Assembly: GCA_039621445.1 (NCBI GenBank) | Contig: CP154956.1 | Coordinates: 6,322,170-6,386,169 of the forward strand | Direction of reading: 5' to 3' | DNA length: 64,000 nt | DNA from: Euglena gracilis | Taxonomy: Eukaryota; Euglenida; Euglenophyceae; Euglenales | Shown here: piece by piece, positions 32,235 through 43,129 of the stretch | How the letters are laid out: each line of letters opens with the position of its first letter | Position numbering within the stretch: the stretch's first letter is position 1 | Notes under the pieces: generated by a model | What the model was told of the DNA's origin: nothing | Seen by the model: only the letters and a program-made list of their open reading frames with translations | Databases searched by the model: none | Translations under genes and position numbers: made by a program

Positions 32235-33323
32235 CAGGCACCTATGGTCACTTCCCATTTTGGTGCTCTGGTCGGCCCTGGTCGGCCCTGGTCGGCCCTG
32301 GTCGGCCCTGGTCGGCCCTGGTCGGCAAATAGTCGGCCATAGGTGGGGGTATCCGTCACAGAAAAAAAGATTGTGAAAAATGACCCAAAATTACCAAAAG
32401 GGCACAAAATGGCCAAAATGCCATAAAATATGCTCATATTGACCCAAATTAGCCCAATATTTGCCAAATCAGTGACTGCGGTCGGCTGAAAATGGTTAAA
32501 AATGGCCAAAAGTGGGCAAAGGCCAAAGAAAAGCTGTTTTGGCCACTGTTTTTGCAAATTCAGAAGCTGCACCTGGCGCAAAATGCTCAAAAATGGTCAA
32601 ATTGGACCAAAAAGAGACCAAAAAAATGGACAAAATTACAAAAAAAGGTCAAAAATGGCTTTAAATGGTCAAAAATGGCCCAAGAGTGGGACAAAATGGC
32701 CCAAAATTACAAGAAGTGCGCAAAAAAATGGCCAAAAATGGTCAAAATAGGTAAAAATTGGCGAATTATGGTTACAAAATGGGCCAAAAGCGATTATGGT
32801 TACAAAAAAGGGGACAAAAGCGACCTAAAAGGACCAAAAGTGGCCAAAAGTGGCCAAAAGTGGCCAAAAGTGACAACATGAGCCAGACGAGCCAGAAAAA
32901 TCTCAAAATCTGGGAAAAAAATGAGCCTAATTCCTCATTCTCACTATTCTCACTGAAAACTTGACATCAATTAGAAAAAAGTTGCGCGGTCAGCTGCGGT
33001 CGGCTGCGGTCGGCTGTGGTCGGCTGCGGTAACCCGCGGTCGATGCTGCCGGGCCAGCATCGCCCTGCATCGCCCAGCATCGCCCAGCATCATCAGAGGT
33101 GCTTGGTCCAGAGGGAAAGCTGCTGAATTCCTTCATCCATTCCCCTTCCGTCGGCCAACCACATGCAAATCGGCCCTGGTCGGCCCTGGTCGGCCCTGGT
33201 CGGCCCTGGTCGGCCCTGGTCGGCCCTGGTCGGAACCCCCACCTACGGGGGTCCTGAAACTCATAGTCGGCCCTGGTCGGCCCTGGTCGGCCCTGGTCGG
33301 CCCTGGTCGGCCATAGGTGCCTG
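32235..33323. mobile_element. hAT-like element with GTCGGCCCTG arrays
   Basis: A 1089-bp element with perfect 13-bp inverted ends CAGGCACCTATGG (32235-32247) and CCATAGGTGCCTG (33311-33323) and a perfect 8-bp duplication GCCCCCAC (32227-32234, 33324-33331). Subterminal arrays of the 10-mer GTCGGCCCTG lie at 32271-32326, 33172-33231 and 33266-33312, all in one orientation, with a GTCGGCTGCG variant at 32990-33030. The middle is CAAAATGGCC low complexity. No transposase. Confidence 0.88.
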
Positions 33324-33332
33324 GCCCCCACC

Positions 33333-33595
33333 CAGGGTTTTTTTTTAAGACCGGGGGGGAGGGGGGGTCCCGCCCCACCCACACCCCCTGGGGGCCCCCT
33401 GGGGGGGGGGGTCCGGGGGACCCACAAAAAAAATGGCCAAAAATCGCGAAAAGTGCTAAATAGCACTTTTTCGGCGCCTTCGGCGCCGAAAAGTATATCC
33501 CACCCCCCTCCGGGACCCCCCCCCCCGGAGGGAGCTCGGCCGGACCCACCCACCCTACCCCCCCCCTGGGGGTCCACAACTAAAAAATACCCCTG
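33333..33595. mobile_element. hAT-like miniature element abutting the previous one
   Basis: A 263-bp element, left end CAGGGTTTTTTTTTAAGACC, right end ACTAAAAAATACCCCTG, perfect 8-bp duplication CCCCCACC (33325-33332, 33596-33603). It overlaps the duplication of the preceding element, so it inserted at that element's edge. Hairpin CGGCGCCTTCGGCGCCG near 33473. It preserves the uninterrupted GGCCAAAAATCGCGAAAA that is the empty site for the PalB element. Confidence 0.9.
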
Positions 33596-33599
33596 CCCC

Positions 33600-33935
33600 C
33601 ACCCCCGGCTTTATATTTGGACGGGATTTCAAGACCCTCAGGGCTCGGGCTGAAGGCTTTGTATTTGGGGGGGAAATCAAACCTGTTCGGGTGGCATCCA
33701 TCACCCTCGGCGGCCTTCAATTGCGCCCAAAAACCAATTTTATGCCACATTTTCGTCGTGCACCTCCTGTTTTTCGCAGAAATGTGCAATTGTTATCCAA
33801 AATGGAGCACCTCTGGTAAAAAAACAACCTTGTATCCACCCAAATTTTTCAACTTTTTCCTGAATGACACCTGCATCTGACTCCACGTCATGGGGGGCGG
33901 CAAAACCAAACCCCCTGGGGGAGCTTTTATATTTG
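33600..33935 (-). repeat. Repeat family E, copy 2
   Basis: Inverted homologue of 17185-17500; TTTATATTTGG motifs occur at both edges (33609, 33927). It could be a bounded element but I could not fix its ends. Confidence 0.55.
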
Positions 33936-34714
33936 GGGTGTTTATATGTGAGTCTTGGCTCTGTGGAGCCCAAATCGAAACAAAAGCGCACGGACACGCG
34001 ATATGAGAAGAAAACATTATGCACACAGGCAGAAAATGGGGGGAAAACACCCAAAGAGAATGCACAATGCCCCATAAAGTTCCACGCCACACAGAAATGG
34101 CCGGTCAACACCAGACAGTTGGACCCACACACCCAGCAGGTTCCGTCTTCCCGGTCTTTCCACCCAGCTGGGTGGCGGGTGGGGGGGGGGTCGGGGCCTG
34201 GCTTTGGGAGATGCACCGCGGCAGGCGCTGCGGTCCAGGCGTGTCTTACCGAGAGCGCCCCACCGACCAGCAGCCTTTGTCTCTTCATACCGGAATCGTT
34301 TTGAATCCCGCTCCTGTCACTGCATGGGGGGAATGTTGTTCAGCAGTTTAAAACTACTGCCCCCCCCCCCCTTGGGAGAAAATGAACCGGGGGGGGGGGA
34401 GGTCCAATTTCCTAGCAAGCTGATGGGGAATTTTGACGGCAATCGTGACCCTAATACTGAAATATACTTTAAGGGTTAGGGTCAGGAGTGCCGTGCCAAA
34501 GGGGTTCAGGGTTAGGGTTAGGCCACAGTCAGGAGGTTAGGGCGAAATCGGCCCAAAATGTCATTTCCTGAATGGCTGTTAAAATATCTTTCCCTGTGCC
34601 CCTGTTTTCTTCGCAGCACCATACCGACGCCTGGGACCTTAAGCCTTTTGAAGGGGGCCGGCCACCCACCAAAACTAATTCACACCCATCAGCATCAAGG
34701 GTGGGAAGGTAAGC

Positions 34715-34833
34715 CTGGGCTGCGGCGCGGTGATGGCGTTGGCCGGCTCTCCGGTGACGTTCAGCCGGAACGGGCTGCCAGGCAGCACAGCGTAGCGGTC
34801 GTTGCCGCACCGGTGGAGGTTGGGGTCGTCGGT
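34715..34833 (-). CDS. Candidate 119-bp exon with GC donor
   Basis: Acceptor CCCTGCCCCCAG, then TDDPNLHRCGNDRYAVLP, GSPFRLNVTGEPANAI, TAPQP and two extra bases, ending CCCAG before GCTTACC. Phase 0 at the start (fits the CAG end of the 35.7-kb exon) and phase 2 at the end (fits 32054-32201). Near-uniform GC third positions. The NVT sequon suits a secreted protein. Function unrecognised. Confidence 0.55.
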
Positions 34834-35660
34834 CTGGGGGCAGGGCTGCTAAGGTTGGGACTGTGGGCCCCTCCTTCCATGGGGACCATCCATGTTATCC
34901 GGAAATTTCAGAAAATTGCGGAAAAAATTGCGGAAAATTGTGGAAAATTTGCGGGGGAAAATAGCGGAAAATTGCGGATGATAGTTGCGTCAAGTTGTGG
35001 AAAGTTGCCGGAAATTGATATTGGGAGGAGACAGCGAGATTTACTGACTCCTAGGGAGGGGGAGGTTGCTGTGACTGAATGGTTTCAAAAAGTAACTGTC
35101 TGATTTCCTGAAATCGGAAAATAATCCCCCATGGTGGTGAGCAATTGGACCCCAAGAGCGGAAAGGAAACACAAGCCAGTTAGTCATTAGGATGAAAAAC
35201 AAGCAGCAACGTTGAAAATGGAAAGATCGGCCGATTATGCCCTTACATTACGCAGGTACAATGGGGAACATAATCCATACAAAAAAAACAGGCCAGGGCC
35301 CTGTGCGGTGCTGGGACCACCAGAATTCCTCCACGTGAAGCTCATATTCCCCAAGGACAGGAACCAGCGGTGTGGCCTGAATGATGGAAGTGGGCATTTT
35401 GGTATGGAGGGTTTGCATCCACATGGACATGTGTATTCTGCAAACAAACACATCTCTGTGTGTAACTATGCGCAGAAATGCACTTCAAATCAAAATACAA
35501 AATGCGTTATCCGGAAGGATGATGAGGGCTAAATTAATGTACAACAGAAGGTGAACCACCCAAAGCGTCAAGGTGAAAAAAAAACTGTGTCAAAAATGTG
35601 TAAACATCAAAACCGAAACTCGATTTTCAGCGACACTCTTACTTTGCCTTGGGGCGAAGC

Positions 35661-35835
35661 CTGTGCAGGGTAATCGACGATGTATGACCCCACCATCTTG
35701 CCATCCACGGTGTTGACCTCCCCGGCGAACATATAATGCTCATTGGCGGCCCAGATGTACAGCGCCGTGCGCGCACCGGCAGCCCACTGGATGTCGAAGA
35801 AGGTGCGTGCAGGCCAGAGACCAAACAAACAAGCA
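35661..35835 (-). CDS. Candidate exon with FDIQW segment, paralogue of 56.9 kb
   Basis: Reads LWPARTFFDIQWAAGART, ALYIWAANEHYMFAGEV, NTVDGKMVGSYIVDY, PAQ. It could end at CAG before GCTTCG (35661, phase 0) or at AAA before GTAAGA (35643). The exon at 56819-56988 shares WP..xFDIQW..G.R...YI.A.NE.YM and a G..xVD..A tail, so the segment is conserved at protein level. The acceptor is unclear: no AG lies close upstream, and the alignment with the paralogue shows coding extends at least to the WP. Function unrecognised. Confidence 0.55.
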
Positions 35836-36312
35836 CACACAGTCACACACTTTGCGCCGAACCCTCCCCCCCTGGGCCTCTCGCCCGGGACCCCCCGCCT
35901 CAGACCCATCCGCCGGACCCCGGGGGGGGGGGTCTGCTGACTTAAATAGAAAGCTGTATCAACAGCAAAAAAATGCGCAAAAGACCTGGGTACCACTCCA
36001 TGTGTCAATAAAAAACTGGAAAAACTTCTCTGTGGTCGCTGAGCTGAGCTCATCCCCTGAGACCTGGGCAGCGGAGGGGGGCAAAGCTTGTCCGGCACCA
36101 AAAAAGATGGGTATGGACCAGGGGGTAGGAGTAATACAGCAATAAACAATATGAACAGGCTGGTGGTACTGGGGCGGGTGGGGGTGGATTTGTGGGGCAA
36201 ACGGCCGGAGGAGGCAAACGGAAGTGGATTTGCAAAACAAACAAAACCAGTGCTTCGCACCGACACACAGAATGTGTGCTGCAAGCGGGGGCTCCACTGA
36301 GAGCGAAACGTG

Positions 36313-36475
36313 TGTCATACGTATCTGTGATACATTAATTTTATTTTGGTGATACATATGTGATACATTAAAAAAATTTTGGTGATACAATATGTGATAC
36401 ATTAAAAAAATTTTGGTGATAAATATGTGATACATTAAAAAAATTTGGTGATACATATGTGATACACAATTTTTT
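36313..36475 (+). repeat. 33-bp GGTGATACATATGTGATACA satellite, left block
   Basis: Four to five units of GGTGATACATATGTGATACATT followed by a run of A and TTT. A second block in the same orientation is at 40985-41140. Together they frame the PalA element and its host repeat. Confidence 0.88.
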
Positions 36476-36589
36476 TGTCCTTTTTTGTCAGCAACTTCTC
36501 AGCCGCTCCTCCCAAAGGGAACCTTCAAAACGCGGAAGACAGGATTCCGAGACAACAATTCCTCAAACCATTGACAAGAGTAAACCCCC

Positions 36590-36713
36590 CCAAATAATAC
36601 CCCCCCTGGGGTATTATTTTTTTCGCCCGAAGTCCCCCGAGGGGGGGGGTATTATTTGGGAGGGTTATTATTTCCCAAAAATTTTCGAAATTTTTCGAAA
36701 TCCCGTAAGTCCC
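36590..36713 (-). repeat. Repeat family F, part split by PalA element
   Basis: Blocks CCAAATAATACCCCC, TTCGCCCGAAGTCCC and AAATTTTCGAAATTTTTCG, homologous to 10360-10490 on the other strand. It continues at 40336-40615 beyond the insertion. The 9-bp duplication GTAAGTCCC occupies 36705-36713. Confidence 0.75.
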
Positions 36714-37609
36714 AGGCGGCCACCTACGGCACAAATGACCGACGGGACCGTCGGTCATTTTTCGGCACTAAATAAATTTTAGGCACTAAATTTCTTCCTA
36801 CGGCACTTGCTTTTGTGAAGAAAAGTAGACGAACGTCAATTTGCCTTCACAGGGTACCTTTTTCCTCATAAAAATGCAAATTTGAGCCTGGCATGAATTG
36901 AAATGTGACAAAATGAACGTTCATTATACGAAAAAACATGTCAAAGTGGAATTTACAGCATGTGCACAGACAAAAACAGATTGTGCCATCACCTCCCTCT
37001 TTTAGGTATGCTCACATTCCCAGACCGGAGGAAAGGACAAAAACACCTGTAATGATTATGAGAATGAGAAGCAGGATTATTGCATGCGAGCACACGACCA
37101 TCCAATTTTCAGTAAAAGAGGATTAAACAGCTTACATTGTGAGCAAACGCCCAGACCACAACTGAGCTTAACTATCCACGAGGATCATTGAAAAATGGAT
37201 GCCATTGCCACCACAAAGCAGCTGCTCCGAAAGAACAAAATGAAGAAATTACAGAAAGGGACATCCAACAAATCGTCCATCGTCCCTGCTGCAGTTTCTG
37301 ATCGCATCGATAATCCTAGATGACCACCTAAAACACAAAAAACGACGGTCCCGTCGGCCCAGATAAAAGTCCTTCAGAAGCAATATGCCCCTCTGTGATG
37401 GGCGCTGCCACAGGTCCAAAAAGCTAATGAACAAGGTACACCAAACAAACAAGAGCAATTGTGGTTTGCAATTCAGCTGACCGATGGGAGCGTCGGTCAT
37501 TTCATGCTCTGTGTATGCAAAACGCCGCGATTTTCAATCAACGTCCTGAATGACAAGCAAACAATGCAATGACAATGAGCAAACGTCCTTGCGGTGTCAT
37601 TCTGGTGAC

Positions 37610-37919
37610 CAGGCTGTTTTTCACCAACCCCGGGGGGGGGGAGGGGGGGTCCGGAGTGCCTGTGAGTGCCTGCCCAGGCAGGCACTACCCCCCCTGGTGG
37701 GGTGGGTCGGATTTCGGCCTGTGCCCGGGCACATTCCTTTGAAAATAGGCCATTTTTGGCTCGCCGGCGCCTTCGGCGCCGGGGTTGTGCTAGGGCACTT
37801 TTGGCCGTGTGCCCCCCCCCCCCCGGGGTCGGATTGGGAGTGCCTTGGGGGGCCTGCCCAGGCAGCCCCCCCCCCCCCCCCCCCGGGGTGGGGTCGGCAC
37901 CCGACTAAAATACAGCCTG
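37610..37919. mobile_element. hAT-like miniature element inside the PalA element
   Basis: A 310-bp element with inverted ends CAGGCTGTTTTTCA and TAAAATACAGCCTG and a perfect 8-bp duplication CTGGTGAC (37602-37609, 37920-37927). Contents are AGTGCCTGCCCAGGCAGGCA dyads, long C/G runs and the CCGGCGCCTTCGGCGCCGG hairpin (37763-37781). It is younger than its host element. Confidence 0.88.
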
Positions 37920-38110
37920 CTGGTGACATTCATTCCCAAGTGTGGGTCAGCCCACACCTTCATGAAACAAACCAACAAATCACCACAAATACTCCTTGCA
38001 GAATGCTAAATTTGAAGGTTGAATTGAAACCACCAATTGTCTGTGGAAGATGCTAGATTCACAAAGAAATTATCCCCCCCCCTTAATGATAAGGACAAGA
38101 CAGAAAATGC

Positions 38111-40028
38111 AAAATGACCGACGGGTCCGTCGGTCATTTTATCATAATCACCTTTGAGGTTGCTTTTCAGCAAGCGATCCATCTGACCAACTCCCGAAAG
38201 ACCTTTAAATTGAACTGTTTTCATCAGCATCATCATTTTGACTTCAAAAATACAGCATCAGTCAACAACGTTCAGCACTCAAGCATGTGCATTGCACGAA
38301 AGGCCAGATAACTGTGCACAATGCACACTTCCGTCCATACGGCTGTGAAAATGTTCTACCTTTCAATCGGAGAGATCAGAGAGCACTTTGCAAAAGACAA
38401 TGTGTGTGTATTGTTCAGAGTCATGGATACCACCTGCAGTTGCAGCTGCAGTTGCTTTGGGAGAGAAAGCACTCTGTGGCCCTTTTGTTTCTGCTCGATC
38501 CACAACTTGTGTACTGGCAATGCTTCCAGAAAGATGTATTTTGTGCGGTTTCTGGCTGGCATTGGCTTGTTTCTTCTGGGGTGTTTTGTGTCCCAGGTTC
38601 GTCAAAATTCTATTGAGGGGGCTTGTGCCAGCCTGCTTCATTTGCCGGTTTGCCTCTTGGGTCAAAAAAAGATGGGCCGGGGAGGGATTGTTTGTAGTAA
38701 ATGGTTGTGATCACTGATCAAGGTAACCAAAGTACATCTGATTTCGCGCAATGTTGCGCGCAAAATAGAACGACGTCCATATGTGTATGTGATTTCTGGC
38801 AATCACCCAACCAATTCATCCCAGAAAAGGGAGTAATTTTTCGCAAATTGCTCAGATTCACTGCACAAAACACCGCCTCCGTCAAAACCACACCCAAACA
38901 AAGTTGCTTTGCTTTCTCTGTTGCAAGTGTCTGGAAAAACCATGTGTGAGAAAAAATAGGTTGATATTACGTCAGGGCTTGTCTGTTATATCAACCTCAG
39001 GCCTTGTGCTACAAACACCCTGTGGCAATATCTGAAAACGCTGGCAACCGGTGTATTTCTGAACAATGCCGGCTCTGCACTTACCATCGGGGGCTAAATA
39101 CATACTATAGCCGTGTACCATCGAGACATTGGCTGTACCTGGTTTTTGAATGCAAGAGACAACAAGGTCTCTCGTCCCTGTCTGATTTCCATTCTGGTCC
39201 AAATTACGGTACGTTGGTTTTAGAACTCCTGCAATTTAATGATGCAGAATGTTGCTGTGGCATGCAACATTTAGCCTTCGGCTATGGTGTGTACATATGG
39301 CTAATTGAACCTTACAAGAAACAAAGGTATATGACAATATCGACAAACCTCCGCCGCATTTTGTTATTCTGGTGTTGGAACGAGGCAATATCTCTTCCAC
39401 AGACACGCACATATTTTCCACACCGAATGATCAGCTGTATTTTGGCCATGGAATGGTCGAAATACTGAATGGAATTGTCATGGAATTCTTTTGTGATGAG
39501 GGGATGGAATTTGTACCTTGTAACAAAAGCTTCGTTCAACATGTGCTGATAAACATCTCATTAACAATGAGAGTGGCACATCTTGACCGACGGTCCCATC
39601 GGTCTTCTTTTCCATCAAACTACATATTCTGTGGAGGAATTGGTCATATTTTTTGTTCAAGAACAACAGTGTATTTGATTTAGCTGCAAAATTCAACAAA
39701 CAAAAGCAGTACTATCGTTAGAAATTATGGTGGTGCATTCGCACCTTCCGCACGTTCTTCACAGGTTTCTCCGCCATCCAACTGTGGTAAATACAGTTAT
39801 GGCGACGAACAGACAATGTGTCATATACCTTGACCGGTTTTATGCAATATATAATTCTGAGAAGAGTTGAGAGAGTGAGCAGAGTTAACAGGTCAGAGTG
39901 ATTTCCTACATCTGACAAAATAACCCGAAATTTGACCATTTGTGGTGAAAATTGTTCCCAAATAAACATGCAAGATTGCAATATTGCGTTTTATGAGTAG
40001 AAATCTTTTGATCTGGCTTTCAAAAAAA
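38111..40028. other. Interior of the PalA element; no supported gene
   Basis: Frames of up to 154 codons (for example 39004-39468 plus strand, Cys- and Tyr-rich) are open but show no family resemblance and no start or splice context. Given the AT content, such lengths can arise by chance. Confidence 0.4.
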
Positions 40029-40335
40029 GACCGACAGTTTCATCGGTCATTTGTGCAGTAGGTCGCCTAAGATTATGTTTAAAATCAATTGAGGGCTCTT
40101 GTTTGCTCAGATAACCGACGGGACCGTCGGTAATTGATTCACAAATAGATTGCTTCTTTAACGCTTATTGGAACGAAGGTAAACAATTGCAGTTTTTTTT
40201 CCACTGGAGAGTCTCCTGTGAAATCTTGGCCACATCAAATTGCAGCCGCCCATAACGGCGCCATTTTTGAGGGACTTTTTTCGACCGACGGGACCGTCGT
40301 TTTTTGTGCCGTAGGTGGCCGCCCAGGTAAGTCCC

Positions 40336-40615
40336 AAAATAGCACCCAAAACCCCCTTTGGGGTCATTTTTTGTACTTTCTCATAAAATTTAGCATTTTT
40401 GGAGGCCACATGATCAAGAAAAATAGAAATTTTTCGTAATTTGTTGTCAGAGATTGTTATTTTTACCCAACTTTTCAGGTCAGAATCTGGGTCGTCGGCC
40501 CAAGATTTGGGGGGGTATTAATTCGGTGGCCGAATTCGGACCCCGTATGGGGGGGTATTATTTGGGGGGGGTGTTATTTGGGGGGGGGGTATTATTTGGG
40601 GGGAGGGTTTCCCCC
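40336..40615 (-). repeat. Repeat family F, second part
   Basis: On the minus strand, GGGTATTATTTGGGG-type blocks precede AATGACCCCAAAGGGGG and GGGTGCTATTTTGGG, homologous to 10090-10360. It resumes the host repeat after the PalA element. Confidence 0.75.
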
Positions 40616-40984
40616 CCTCCCGGGCGCTTGGCCCGGGCCATGATTGAAGGTAAAGCCAGGGGGCCAACCTTAGGGGGGGCCAAGTTTGCATGTTAAGAAT
40701 TTTGGCGGCCATGTGCAAAGGGCCAAAAGCCAACTTTAGGGGGGTCAAGTTTGCATGTAAAGAGGAGGGGGGCCAAGCGTTGGGGGGAGGGTAATCACTA
40801 TAACCCCGGTTACAGATTGGAAAAACTTTTGCCGGGAGAATTGGCAAGTCGTAACACATTGCCGAAAGCATTATCACAAGAAAAATGTCCCATTTGTCTG
40901 CAGAGAGGCAAAGAAACAAGGATGAAAAGCAGAACAGAAAGGGGAAAAAACATTTTGATGTAAAAAAGGAAATTTTTATGAAAA

Positions 40985-41140
40985 AATTTGGTGATACATA
41001 TGTGATACATTAAAATTTTATTGGTGATACATATATGATACATTAAAAAAATTTGGTGATACATATGTGATATATATATGTATATATATATTAATTTTTA
41101 GGCTGTGATACATGTGATACGTAAAAAAAAAATTGGTGAT
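40985..41140 (+). repeat. 33-bp satellite, right block
   Basis: Units GGTGATACATATGTGATACATT as at 36313-36475, in the same orientation and more degenerate, with an ATATATATGTATATATA interruption. Confidence 0.87.
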
Positions 41141-41654
41141 ACATACTAAATGGAGGTCTGGTCATCACCACACAACAGCATTCGCTTACATCAAAAGCGG
41201 TGGTAAAAAAAGTGGTGGGAAGAATACATGAAACATTTTTGGGAGGCAAACCATTTCCCGAATGGCGGCCTTATATGAGGGGGAGGGTGGCGGTGTCCGG
41301 CCGCTAGGTGTACGGGTGTACGCCCAAAGAGCTGGGACCGGACTCCTTTCCACTTCAAAAAACCAATCAGTCACTTTTTGAAAACCAGTCAGTCACTTCC
41401 GACTGGTGGTGACTGGGTGGGGACTGGTTACTAGCCACTGGAGCAAAACCAAGAAATGGCTGTTCACACGTCCTTGCAAACACCTCCGTCACCGTGGGGT
41501 TTGAGTGGCACTTTTAGCCAATCAGGCCGACCCTGCCCCCCCTCCCCTGGGGTCTGGAACCAAAAAAAACCAATTAATTACCCGCCCTCCAGAGGGGGAT
41601 GGGGCGGGTTCAATTTAAAAACAGGTGGGGGGGGTGTGGGTCGGACCCCCCCTC

Positions 41655-41785
41655 GGGGGTCACCACACCACACCAGACCACACCACACCAGACCACTCCA
41701 CACCACACCAGACCACACCACACCACACCAGACCACACCACACCACACCACACCAGACCACACCACACCACACCACACCACACTG
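41655..41785 (+). repeat. CACCACACCAGAC minisatellite
   Basis: About 130 bp of CACCACACCAGAC / CACCACAC units lies immediately downstream (in gene sense) of the candidate exon at 41810-41969. Confidence 0.92.
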
Positions 41786-41809
41786 ATGCGGGGGACACCC
41801 TCCTCTTAC

Positions 41810-41969
41810 CTGTACTCCTTCCTCGTATTGAACCCTGTGTGGGGGAACACACACCAAGCCATGGTGTGGCCTGGGTGCGCTGCTTGGTGTGCGCGCGGCG
41901 CAGCCCCGGGCCGGAGACGGTGTGGAGGGATGGGGTGTGGCAGTAGAAATCGTTGCGAGGCAGGGGGCT
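41810..41969 (-). CDS. Candidate 160-bp exon with GT donor
   Basis: Reads SPLPRNDFYCHTPSLHTV, SGPGLRRAHTKQRTQATP, WLGVCSPTQGSIRGRST. It has an excellent donor, ACAG before GTAAGAGG, and a plausible acceptor GGCCGGAG. Other frames are also partly open, so the frame choice is tentative. It follows the signal-peptide exon at 42650-42766 by about 0.7 kb. An intermediate exon around 42.4-42.57 kb (acceptor CGCCAG) may lie between. Function unrecognised. Confidence 0.42.
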
Positions 41970-42649
41970 CTCCGGCCATCCGGTCGGGGGTTAGAGGGGG
42001 GGGGGCAACACGGACCCTCGAAAAACGGGACACAAAAAAAGCACAAATAAATACAAATTTTACCAAAATTGAAAAACGCCAAAACAGAACGCAAAAAAAA
42101 AACAGTTCCCCCCCCCCCCCGGGTGTTTCTCGAGGACCTTGACGGGAAGTCCAGCCAAGTCCAACAATCCCCAACCAGGGGGGGGGGGTCATACGCACCG
42201 CACCCCCTGACCTGCAACCCCCAAGTAGTGGGGTAGCCGTACGACCAGTTGCCAAAACTTTTTTTTCCAAGGTCACTGCAACCCCAGGGGGGTCGTGTGT
42301 ACCCCTGGACCTGCAACCCCCAGGGGGGGGGCAAGGGTGGTGACCCCCAAGGGGGGGGGGGCGCATTTTCTCGGACCCGATCCCACCCACCCACTCACTG
42401 TTTTCGAGAACCCACCCACGCACGACCGCGGACCCAGAGGACGTTAAGCGAATGCATGCCCCGAACCCTGAATGGCGAACTTGCGTCGGCTGGCGCGGCG
42501 GGTGTCCCGGCCAGCGTGGCCGGTTATGGGGCGCAGAACACACAGCCTGGCGGGGGGGGGGGGGTCGGGTCGAGGCACCACGCAAACCAGAAGCAAAATT
42601 AGTGCCGGCCATAAACAGACAAGAAACCTTAGTGCAACTGATGGGGGGG

Positions 42650-42766
42650 GCCAGGCAGCCCCTGCTCCCGGTGGTTATGGTACTGCGGCCGGGGGAATGG
42701 GTCCGTGGCCGGCGTCGCCACGCTGGGGCCGAGGAAGCAGGCCCAGAGGAGGGGGCCCAGCAGCAT
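42650..42766 (-). CDS. Candidate first exon with signal peptide
   Basis: From the ATG at 42766 the frame reads MLLGPLLWACFLGPSVA then TPATDPFPRPQYHNHR and EQGLPG. The first 17 residues are a compact hydrophobic signal peptide with a plausible cleavage after SVA, and codons are strongly GC3-biased. The frame is also open upstream (another Met about 90 bp earlier), but the signal-peptide Met fits best. It may end CCTG before GCCCCC (GC donor). It would be the 5' end of the minus-strand gene whose later exons extend to the left edge of the window. Function unrecognised. Confidence 0.5.
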
Positions 42767-43129
42767 GGGCCGGGCTGCGGGGGTGGGGACAGGAAGGGGG
42801 GCAAACACCACAGGGGTCCACCTCGTGAGGCTGTTGCAATTCCTGCAACCCATCTGAAATGACCTTTTCAATGATTTTGAATGATCTCTTTTTTGAGTTT
42901 TTTTTTTGAAGTGATTTTCTGGGCTGGGCTGGGCTGCTGGCCGGGCCGCCCTGAATTCCACCAGCCGAAAACTTCTCCTGGCACGGCACCGTCGGACGTA
43001 AAAAGCTCAGCACCTGGTTTACTTTGCCTCAGACTCGTTGTCCCCCCCCAATCGTAACTTTCGCAACCCTTGCCCCCCCCCCGAGATGTTCAAAAATTCA
43101 GCCCCCAAAATCAGCCTTTACCCGCCCCC

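Larger units (their letters stand above)
36737..40299. repeat. PalA palindromes inside the 3.6-kb element
   Basis: Eight copies of ACCGACGGGACCGTCGGT or variants at 36737, 37343, 37479, 38111, 39585, 40029, 40114 and 40283. The best are 26-30 bp dyads flanked by AAAT/ATTT. Compensatory changes occur (for example ACCGATGGGAGCGTCGGT is imperfect, while ACCGACGGTCCCATCGGT loses one pair), so most but not all remain symmetrical. Several are followed by a GTGCCGTAGGTGGCCGCC-like end motif. Confidence 0.9.
36714..40326. mobile_element. PalA element: 3.6-kb palindrome-studded transposon
   Basis: A 3613-bp insertion in repeat family F. Terminal inverted repeats of about 40 bp start with GGCGGCCACCTACGGCACAA and run into a PalA palindrome at each end. 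The 9-bp target duplication GTAAGTCCC lies at 36705-36713 and 40327-40335; the unoccupied homologue is at 10353-10375. A 9-bp duplication and long terminal repeats fit Mutator-like elements, but no transposase frame is visible. The interior is AT-rich without C/G homopolymers, apart from a secondary hAT-like insertion (37610-37919) and a short run at 38072. Inner motifs resembling the ends (37315-37357, 40029-40068) may be a nested relative or reiterated termini. Confidence 0.82.

Noticed and set aside
39004-39468. A 154-codon frame inside the PalA element as a transposase gene
   Set aside because: No DDE, zinc-finger or helix-turn-helix pattern, and no start or splice context.
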